Positions 17,301-22,587 of a stretch of 44,392 nucleotides of DNA are shown piece by piece (positions within the stretch are counted from its first letter, which is position 1; every line of letters begins with the position of its first letter). Origin of the DNA: Candidatus Aminicenantes bacterium UBA2199 (GTDB lineage Bacteria > Acidobacteriota > Aminicenantia > UBA2199); NCBI GenBank assembly GCA_002327965.1, contig DCVB01000023.1, positions 48,197-92,588 on the forward strand, in the 5' to 3' direction. The position numbers and the translations under genes were made by a program. The notes under the pieces were generated by a model, which was given only the letters and a program-made list of their open reading frames with translations, did not search any database and was not told the origin of the DNA.

Positions 17301-18242
17301 GTCCCAGAATTCGTAATCGTCGGTGCTGGCCCCATGATACTGGTGGCTGACGCCGTGCATGACGATGGCCGCCCCCTTGCCGACGGCGTCGCGCAGCGCC
17401 GCGAGCAGCTCGGGGTTCTCGGCGAGGAACGCCTCTTCCTGGTTGGCCGGGTCGCGGTAGATCGGGACCAGCGCGATCTGGAAGGGAACGCCCTCGGCGG
17501 CCAGGAAATCGCTGATGCGGCGGATGGCGGCGGGATCGCTCTGCGGGGTGACGTCTTCGATGCGCAGAAGGATGCGGCGCGACGGCTCGTGGTCACGGCC
17601 GAGGATATCGTGCAGCAGGTCGCCAAAGACCAGCCAGCGCCCGCCCTCGCGGGCGTAGGCGAAGGGCGAGTCGGCGAACGCCCACAGGTTGGAGCCGTGA
17701 ACGACATAGGGCAGGCGCCGGCCGCCGGCTTCGCCGGCCCAGGCCACGACGCGGCAGCCGCCTTTGCCGGGGATCAGCGTCTGCAGCTGGCTGTCCTCCT
17801 TGGCGAAGACGTGATCGCCGTAGGTCACCCGCCAGTCGCGGCCGCTGACCTCCTTGCCGGCGCGCAGCGGGAAGCGCCCCGGCGCCAGGCCGAGCAGCTC
17901 GTCCAGCTGCTGGTTGATCCAGACGATCGGGCGCCGGCGCCCGGCCACGGCCTCCAGCAATGCCGGCGGCAGGGGCGTCTTCCCTTCCTCGCAGATGACG
18001 AACAGGAAATCGGCGTCGGCGGCCTCCCGGGGCGGGCAGGCGGAAACCGGCCGCAGGCGCACCCGTTCGAGATCGAAATGGCCCAGCAGGTGCTGGGTGT
18101 AGCGGGCGGAGAGAAAGCCGTCGGAACGCTCGGGCTCGCCGTCATAGAGGATCAGGGCGTTGCCAGAGGGAGCACTGGCCGGCGCGGGTGCCGCCAGGCC
18201 CAGGAGGCCGATGACGGCCGCCAGCCAGCCGGCGCGTCTCAT
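14367..18242 (-). CDS. Multidomain polysaccharide deacetylase (DUF2334-like) + glycoside-hydrolase-like protein
   Basis: 1291 residues. A signal peptide (about 1-25) precedes an N-terminal region, then a DUF2334-type deacetylase domain at about 225-480 (LLRIEDVTPQSDP metal-site Asp, VMHGVSHQYHG with the HxxxH pair, AWETPHY). The segment at about 590-780 resembles the GATase/ThuA-like fold (DLLVVPQGAAGE, FIERGGTLITDGRSDL). A TIM-barrel glycoside-hydrolase-like region of the PgaB-C/GHL kind covers about 800-1090 (MKIVYLAAWHFYPDYKFDYDY, YAWFELPQVSP, DGVNLAELSYDTDSG). A beta-rich tail and one C-terminal transmembrane helix with RRRR anchor it to the inner membrane, facing the periplasm. The combination recalls PgaB and PelA. 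A long antisense frame here is a shadow. Confidence 0.85.
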   Translation of the reverse strand: MRRAGWLAAVIGLLGLAAPAPASAPSGNALILYDGEPERSDGFLSARYTQHLLGHFDLERVRLRPVSACPPREAADADFLFVICEEGKTPLPPALLEAVAGRRRPIVWINQQLDELLGLAPGRFPLRAGKEVSGRDWRVTYGDHVFAKEDSQLQTLIPGKGGCRVVAWAGEAGGRRLPYVVHGSNLWAFADSPFAYAREGGRWLVFGDLLHDILGRDHEPSRRILLRIEDVTPQSDPAAIRRISDFLAAEGVPFQIALVPIYRDPANQEEAFLAENPELLAALRDAVGKGAAIVMHGVSHQYHGASTDDYEFWDVVAGRPFPEAGEDWLRRRIEQGLSECCRNGLYPIAWETPHYAAGQRDYRIIGGYFDTFLDRPMAADIPDSQVLAPYAYRLPELGVQVIPENLGYISADNRAGDAAALLRSLDNMGAVRDPLAAFFFHPFLPLADLQHLVREVKSRGWTFVSLREFNCNVRGEGRWITTAGGDGGVVLLNQYLHEVTLDSRGRVKRETYSPQRLSGTVPRRVDLQPGELHVMEAVDLLPAPRSKSVWRRAGSWLGGLFRGKKARPLTLTRVLLLASRTQTETDRNNQRSYASLLQVFGFAPEVRELGRQRDFSLAGFDLLVVPQGAAGELMTVERNTVLEFIERGGTLITDGRSDLAEKLGFRFLAQAIYVSRVRELSMPLPAYGWNPGVVINPFRAESGQVLCLDDASGQPLAVVKEVGRGRVLYFGTLLDPVTPFGISRFPYFPYYLKNVLKLSFPVRRANLEFYFDPGLRQQVSWERLVRRWRSSGMKIVYLAAWHFYPDYKFDYDYFIRLCHDHGIAVYAWFELPQVSPLFWETHPQWREKTAAGDDARVGWRYAINLYNADARKAATDFFRRILNGHDWDGVNLAELSYDTDSGMKNPGRFVPLNDDVRREFRRRRGIDPLEFFDPASPRHFRRDPKNFARFIDFRCEMIRDLHDHFLSEAARIIKARSRDMEVIVTALDTLLHPGIREECGIDSRDIIALMARHRFTLQVEDPASSWVDPPDRYQKYFRAYEPLISDRRRLMFDINVTPRAGSSERGLPAPQAIGSELAATFYHAALASGRVGVYAESTVNPFDMDLLPFVMGSDVSLRREGNGFRVDSRQPFTLLMDAAGFQPRLDGQPWPFFDRNRVFLPSGNRRLTFARAGLFADPELSPRLSFSGDIYDLSVSGNVYSLRYESPTPAALAFNRMLESVRLDGRLLPVPADRNHLVLPRGSHRLEIYTQSRSRRAIELLGFLSSNVFLVAGLSSLLLLLFIYLLSRRRR

Positions 18243-19399
18243 GTTCCCCCCAGGCGGCGCGCCAGCACGGCGACGATGCGCCCGGCGGCACGGCCGTCGC
18301 CGTACGGGCTGGCCGGGCGCGCCATGCGCCGGTAGCCCGCCGGGTCGCTCAGCAGCTCCATGACCCGGCGCGCGATCACCCGGCGCTCCGTGCCCACCAG
18401 CTCGGCACGTCCCGCGCCCACCCCCTCCGGCCGTTCCGTTTCCCGGCGCATGACCAGCACCGGCTTGCCCAGGACGGGGGCCTCCTCCTGGATGCCGCCC
18501 GAATCGGTCAGCACCAGGCGGGCACGGGCCATCAGGAAGACGAACGGTTCGTAGGCCAGCGGCTCGATAAGGCGGATGTTTTCCTCGCCGCCCAGCAGGG
18601 AGCGCACCGGCTGCCGCACGCCGGGGTTGAGGTGCAGCGGGTAGACGATGCGCAGGCGCCGGTCAAGGCGGGCGATGTCGCGCAGCGCCAGGCAGGCCCG
18701 GCGCAGCGGCGGGCCGAAGCTCTCGCGGCGGTGGCCGGTGACCAGGATGACCGGGGGGGCGCCATCCTCCAGCTCCAGGTCCCAAACGCGGCGGAAATAG
18801 TCCAGCCAGCGCCGGCGGGCCGCGGGCGCCCGCAGCCGTCCCTGCACCAGGCGCAGGGCATCGACGACGGTGTTGCCGGTCACCCAGACGGCGCGGGCGT
18901 CGACGCCGCAGGCCAGCAGGTTGCGCCGCGCCCCGGCGGTGGGGGCGAAATGGAGATCGGCCAGCGTTGTCAGCAGCCGCCGGTTGATCTCCTCGGGAAA
19001 GGGGAAATAGCGGTCGCCGGTGCGCAGCCCGGCCTCGACGTGGGCCACCGGCACGCGCTGGTGGAACGCGGCCAGGGCGGCGGCGAAGGCGGTGGTGGTG
19101 TCCCCCTGCACGATCACCGCCCGCGGCTTCTCCGCTTGCAGCACGGGGCGCAGGGCGCGGAGGACGGCGGCGGCGACGTCGTCGGGCTCCTGGCCGGCGC
19201 GCATCAGGTCCAGGTCAATGTCGGGCGTGATGGCGAAGGCGTCCAGGGCCTGGTCCAGCATCTGCCGGTGCTGGGCGGTGGCGCAGACGCAAACGCGGAA
19301 GCTCGGGTGGGCGCGCAGTCCGGCGATGACCGGGGCCAGCTTGATCGCCTCCGGCCGCGTGCCCAGGACCGCCAGCACCTTGATCCGCCGTGCCGCCAT
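18239..19399 (-). CDS. wecB: UDP-N-acetylglucosamine 2-epimerase (non-hydrolysing)
   Basis: 386 residues, usual family length. It opens with VLAVLGTRPEAIKLAPVI and has every catalytic landmark: QGDTTT (Asp), HVEAGLRT (Glu), FPEEINR (Glu), TGHRRES (His) and the UDP-binding DSGGIQEEAPVLGKP. The enzyme interconverts UDP-GlcNAc and UDP-ManNAc in the cytoplasm. The stop/start overlap with the deacetylase/hydrolase gene, and the GT2 synthase after it, point to UDP-ManNAc (or a derivative) as a building block of the predicted exopolysaccharide. A dehydrogenase that would make UDP-ManNAcA is not in the window. Confidence 0.95.
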   Translation of the reverse strand: MAARRIKVLAVLGTRPEAIKLAPVIAGLRAHPSFRVCVCATAQHRQMLDQALDAFAITPDIDLDLMRAGQEPDDVAAAVLRALRPVLQAEKPRAVIVQGDTTTAFAAALAAFHQRVPVAHVEAGLRTGDRYFPFPEEINRRLLTTLADLHFAPTAGARRNLLACGVDARAVWVTGNTVVDALRLVQGRLRAPAARRRWLDYFRRVWDLELEDGAPPVILVTGHRRESFGPPLRRACLALRDIARLDRRLRIVYPLHLNPGVRQPVRSLLGGEENIRLIEPLAYEPFVFLMARARLVLTDSGGIQEEAPVLGKPVLVMRRETERPEGVGAGRAELVGTERRVIARRVMELLSDPAGYRRMARPASPYGDGRAAGRIVAVLARRLGGT

Positions 19400-19414
19400 C
19401 TCACCTCCGTGAGC

Positions 19415-20113
19415 CTAAAAATAGAAGTTGATGCCCCCGGAAAAATAATTGCCGCTGAAGCGGTACTCGTCGTTCTCGCTGTAGCGTTGATAGGCCAGCG
19501 AGATGTAAATGGGATCGCGCGGCGTGAAGTTCAGGCCCAGCGCGTAAGCGAACATGCCGACCTTCTCGTTGTTGCCGCCGAAATGAAGCTGCGGGTGGAG
19601 CTCCAGCCGGGGCAGGACCGCGACCTTGGCGCCGATATGCCAGACATAGGTGGAGATGCGCCGCAGCGCCTCGTCGGGGTACCAGAGGTTCGATTTTTCG
19701 TTGAGCAGGTAGAAGCCCGTCTCGGCGGCGAGGCCCTTGAACAGCCTGACGGCGAGGCCGATGTCGGCGCCGCTGGCGTTGTAGCCGTCCGATCCGAACA
19801 TCTGGAACAGGGCGGCGTACATGTCGAGCCCCTTTTTCTGGTAATAGTAGACGCCGGTGAACATGTTCAGCGAGGACTTGTGCCGGCGGCGCAGCCCCTC
19901 GTCGTCCTCGACGTCGAAGGCGATGGACTGCCGGCGGAACTTGACGATCAGCGAGGAGGTCGGGGCGAGAGGGACGCGCACCCCGCCCCAGGGGGCCAGT
20001 GAGAACAGGCCGTAGGCACCGCCCAGGAAAGTCTCCACGCCGAACTGCGGATAGACGCCGCCGCAAAGAGGCAGCGCCGCCAGCAGCAGCAGCGCGGCTA
20101 CGGCGCGCTTCAT
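19415..20113 (-). CDS. Small outer-membrane beta-barrel protein
   Basis: 232 residues. A signal peptide (MKRAVAALLLLAALPLCGG) is followed by amphipathic strands rich in Tyr, Phe and Gly throughout. The C-terminal strand ends in Phe (FSGGINFYF), the classic recognition signal for the barrel-assembly machinery. Size suggests 8-12 strands. The start ATG overlaps the rsmD stop by 4 bases. The frame continues upstream through rsmD out of frame, and that part is not real. As the first dedicated gene of the exopolysaccharide-like unit it could be a channel or a surface accessory; which of these is unknown. Confidence 0.75.
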   Translation of the reverse strand: MKRAVAALLLLAALPLCGGVYPQFGVETFLGGAYGLFSLAPWGGVRVPLAPTSSLIVKFRRQSIAFDVEDDEGLRRRHKSSLNMFTGVYYYQKKGLDMYAALFQMFGSDGYNASGADIGLAVRLFKGLAAETGFYLLNEKSNLWYPDEALRRISTYVWHIGAKVAVLPRLELHPQLHFGGNNEKVGMFAYALGLNFTPRDPIYISLAYQRYSENDEYRFSGNYFSGGINFYF

Positions 20114-20700
20114 TTTTCCTCCGCCGCCGCCGCCGGGGGAGATCCCCCGTCGCCATGGGAGAAGAAGTCGAGGCACTCGCGGCCGATGTGCTGGCTGCGC
20201 ACGCGGGTGAAATAGGACGTCTCGAATCGTATGCGCGCCGGCCGCTCGAGCACGATCAGCCCGTCGGGGCTCAGGACGCCGCGCTTGTGCATGACCTTCA
20301 GCGGGTTGGCGTACTCCAGCATGGCGTAGGGCGGGTCGAGATAGGCCAGGTCGAAGCGGAAGCCGTCCTTGGCCAGGGCGATGATCGAGCGGTTGAAGTC
20401 GCCGCAGATGACGCGGTAGAAATCGGGGGCGATGCCGATCTTCTCCAGGTTGTGGCGGATGGCGCGGGCCGCCTCGGGCAGGTCGTCGATGAACACCACG
20501 TACTCGGCGCCGCGCGACAGCGCCTCGATGCCGATGTTGCCGCTGCCGGCGAAGCCGTCGAGAAAGATCTTCTCCTTGACGCCGGTCTGCAGGATGTCGA
20601 AGAAAGTGAGCTTGACCTTGGACATGGTGGGGCGGATGAGCGGGCTCTTGCCGCCGCGCAGCACCCTTCCCTTGTACAGGCCGCTGTTGATCCGGATCAT
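20110..20700 (-). CDS. rsmD: 16S rRNA (guanine966-N2)-methyltransferase RsmD
   Basis: 196 residues. It starts MIRINSGLYKGRVLRGGK and contains the family hallmarks RPTMSKVKLTFFDIL, the SAM-binding FLDGFAGSGNIGIEALSRGA and the catalytic LDPPY. It methylates G966 of 16S rRNA during small-subunit assembly. The C-terminal 15 residues are low-complexity Ala/Glu. The start codon lies only six bases after a TTGACC/TATCCT promoter and has no Shine-Dalgarno, so the mRNA is probably leaderless. As the first gene of the 10-kb minus-strand unit its promoter probably also drives the exopolysaccharide genes. Confidence 0.94.
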   Translation of the reverse strand: MIRINSGLYKGRVLRGGKSPLIRPTMSKVKLTFFDILQTGVKEKIFLDGFAGSGNIGIEALSRGAEYVVFIDDLPEAARAIRHNLEKIGIAPDFYRVICGDFNRSIIALAKDGFRFDLAYLDPPYAMLEYANPLKVMHKRGVLSPDGLIVLERPARIRFETSYFTRVRSQHIGRECLDFFSHGDGGSPPAAAAEEK

Positions 20701-20706
20701 GGTTCA

Positions 20707-20735
20707 AGGATATATTCTTTTTCATGCCGGGTCAA
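20707..20735 (-). promoter_or_regulatory. Promoter of rsmD, leaderless geometry
   Basis: Minus strand: -35 TTGACC (20730-20735), 17-base spacer, -10 TATCCT (20707-20712). The rsmD ATG begins six bases later at 20700, which coincides with the expected transcription start. Confidence 0.65.
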
Positions 20736-20798
20736 GGCATCGGGCCCGGACGGATCCAAAAGCGGACCCGGAAGCCTCATATCGGATCGAGTTCACGG

Positions 20799-21022
20799 AT
20801 TGAAGGGTTAATGGGTAGATGGGTAAATGGGGGAACAGCCCGGGTTCGGAATTTTGAAGTGTTGAAGGGTTCAAGGGTTAAAGAGTTGAAGGGTTGAAGA
20901 GTTCAAGAGTATAAGGGTTCGGAAAAAGCCCCTTGAAACTTCCGTTTCTTTCTAACTCTTCAACCCTTCTACTCTTCTACCCTTCTACCCATCAACTCAT
21001 CTACCCTTCTACCCATCCACCC
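20799..21022. repeat. Degenerate ttgaaggg-type hairpin repeat block 1
   Basis: The left arm (20799-20922) is built from many variants of ttgaagggt, gggtagatg and gagttcaag. After a central spacer of about 30 bases that includes gttcggaaaaag, the right arm (20954-21022) is built from the complementary words (acccttctac, cttcaaccc, cccatc). The block can fold into one long imperfect hairpin. It fills most of the 400 bases between rsmD and the ATPase gene. A related block follows the ATPase gene. Confidence 0.8.
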
Positions 21023-21066
21023 TCACTGTTTTTTTAACCCATAGTCCAAAAAACTCGCGAGTAAAT

Positions 21067-21095
21067 TTGACAGGAGGCTAAAATCACAGTATATT
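21067..21095 (+). promoter_or_regulatory. Promoter of the DUF4143 ATPase gene, leaderless geometry
   Basis: Perfect -35 TTGACA (21067-21072), 17-base spacer, -10 TATATT (21090-21095). The ATG follows after six bases. The AGGAGG inside the spacer (21072-21077) lies upstream of the predicted mRNA start and cannot serve as a ribosome-binding site for it. Confidence 0.75.
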
Positions 21096-21101
21096 GGTTC
21101 C

Positions 21102-22214
21102 ATGAAAGAACGATACCTGGAAAAACAGGTGCGGGCCGACCTGAAGGAAAAAATGGTCTTCGTCGCCGGTCCCCGCCAGGTGGGCAAGACCTTCATGGCG
21201 CGGCGGATCATCGGCGCCAAGGAACGATATTTCAACTGGGACGTCCCCGGGCACCGCGAGGCGATCCTGCGCCGCGAGCTGCCGCAGAGCGGCGGCATCG
21301 TCCTGGACGAGATCCACAAGTACCGCTCGTGGCGCAACTACCTGAAGGGGCTGGTGGACCAGCCGGAGCGCGACCTGGACATCCTGGTCGTGGGCAGCGC
21401 CCGCCTCGACGCCTACCGCTTCGGCGGCGACTCGCTGCAGGGCCGCTACCATTTCCTGCGCCTGCACCCGTTCTCAACGGCGGAGCTCGGGCTGCAGCGG
21501 CCCCAAGAACTGCTCGACCTGCTGGAGCTGGGCGGCTTCCCCGAGCCATTCCTTTCGGGCTCGAAGACGGCGGCGCGCCGCTGGTCGCGATCCTACCGCA
21601 TCCGCATCCTGCGCGAGGAGGTCGCCTCGCTGGAGCACGTCCTCGACCTGGGCAACCTCGAGCTGCTGGCCCTGCGCCTGCCCGAGCTGGTCGGCTCGCC
21701 CCTGTCGGTCAACGCCCTGCGCGAGGACCTGCAGGTCAGCCACAAGACCGTGAGCCGCTGGCTGCAGGTTCTGGAGCGGCTCTATTTCATGTTCCGTCTC
21801 CCGCCTTTCGGCGCCCCCGCCATCCGGGCGGTGAAGAAGGAAGCCAAGCACTATCACTACGACTGGAGCCAGGTGGCCGACATGCCCCGGCGCTTCGAGA
21901 ACCTGGTCGCCTCACACCTGATGAAGTGGGTCCACTTCCAGCAGGACACGCTGGGCCTGGACATGGAGCTCAGGTATTTCCGCGACGTCGACGGCCGCGA
22001 GGCCGATTTCGTTGTCTGCGAAGGCCGCAGGCCGCTGCGCTTCATCGAGGCGAAATGGGACGACTCGCCGGTGTCGCCCGCGCTGGCCTACCTGAAAAAG
22101 AAGTTCCCCGACGCGGAGGCCCTGCAGCTGAGCGCCGTCGGCAGGAAAGATTTCCTGTCCCCCGCCGGAGTTCGCGTCCAGCCGGCGCTGCCGTTCCTGC
22201 GCGAGCTGACTTGA
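21102..22214 (+). CDS. AAA ATPase with C-terminal DUF4143-type (PD-(D/E)xK-like) domain
   Basis: 370 residues. The N-terminal AAA module has Walker A GPRQVGKTF at about 23-31, Walker B GGIVLDEIHKY at about 65 and VVGSARLDAYR as sensor region. A winged-helix-like segment follows (LSVNALREDLQVSHKTVSRWLQVLERL at about 205-230). The C-terminal domain has READFVV...RFIEAKW, the D-(x)n-E-x-K arrangement of restriction-like nuclease folds. Such ATPases are widespread, often horizontally moving, and of unknown function. Here the gene stands alone between two related hairpin-repeat blocks. The start is fixed by the promoter geometry and by the Walker A spacing. Confidence 0.88.
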   Translation: MKERYLEKQVRADLKEKMVFVAGPRQVGKTFMARRIIGAKERYFNWDVPGHREAILRRELPQSGGIVLDEIHKYRSWRNYLKGLVDQPERDLDILVVGSARLDAYRFGGDSLQGRYHFLRLHPFSTAELGLQRPQELLDLLELGGFPEPFLSGSKTAARRWSRSYRIRILREEVASLEHVLDLGNLELLALRLPELVGSPLSVNALREDLQVSHKTVSRWLQVLERLYFMFRLPPFGAPAIRAVKKEAKHYHYDWSQVADMPRRFENLVASHLMKWVHFQQDTLGLDMELRYFRDVDGREADFVVCEGRRPLRFIEAKWDDSPVSPALAYLKKKFPDAEALQLSAVGRKDFLSPAGVRVQPALPFLRELT

Positions 22215-22221
22215 ATTTCCA

Positions 22222-22486
22222 AGATGTTGAAACGTCGAAATGTTGAAGCGTTGAAATGTTGACGGGTTGAAGAGTTAAAGAGTCAAAGGGTTCAGAAAAA
22301 AACTTTCTGACTGTGGGATTGCGTTTTCTATTCTTCAACTCTTTCACCCTTTAACCCTTCTACCCGATTACCGTGCACCCGTCCACTCGTCTTCAGGTGC
22401 TTGTTTTTTCCTTTTGCCTTTCGCCTTTTGCCTTTTCAATGCGTTGCCCCTTCCACTCTTCCACCCTTCTACTCATCGACTCATTT
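22222..22486. repeat. Degenerate ttgaaggg-type hairpin repeat block 2
   Basis: The left arm (22222-22292) contains runs such as gttgaaatgttg and gggttgaagag. The spacer includes gttcagaaaaaa, matching gttcggaaaaag in block 1. The right arm (22330-22390 and 22448-22482) has cttcaactcttt, acccttctaccc and ccacccttctac. It begins seven bases after the ATPase stop codon and fills most of the gap before rel. Confidence 0.78.
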
Positions 22487-22493
22487 TTTTAAA

Positions 22494-22530
22494 GAAAATC
22501 GCCGAATTGGCGTTTTTGGCCGCGATTTTC
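22494..22530 (+). repeat. Inverted repeat upstream of the rel promoter
   Basis: GAAAATCGC (22494-22502) and GCGATTTTC (22522-22530) form a perfect nine-pair palindrome with a 19-base interior, which itself contains GCC-GAATT-GGC. It ends 21 bases before the rel -35 box, so it could be an operator or the end of the repeat block. Confidence 0.5.
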
Positions 22531-22551
22531 GCCGATTTCGCTATCCTATCG

Positions 22552-22579
22552 TTGAGTTCGGCCGAAATTGATATATAAT
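22552..22579 (+). promoter_or_regulatory. Promoter of rel, near-leaderless geometry
   Basis: -35 TTGAGT (22552-22557), 16-base spacer, perfect -10 TATAAT (22574-22579). The ATG of rel is at 22588, eight bases after the -10 box, with no Shine-Dalgarno between. Confidence 0.65.
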
Positions 22580-22587
22580 AGTTGAAA

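Noticed and set aside
14490..18335. A 1281-codon open frame on the plus strand opposite the deacetylase/hydrolase gene
   Set aside because: It is a shadow in G+C-rich DNA: low-complexity Gly/Ala/Val/Asp/Gln composition, no family motif, no Shine-Dalgarno, and the minus-strand gene has clear domains and operon overlaps.
20799..22486. CRISPR array in the repetitive ttgaaggg blocks
   Set aside because: The words vary continuously, have no fixed repeat length or spacers, no cas genes are near, and each block is one long inverted structure.
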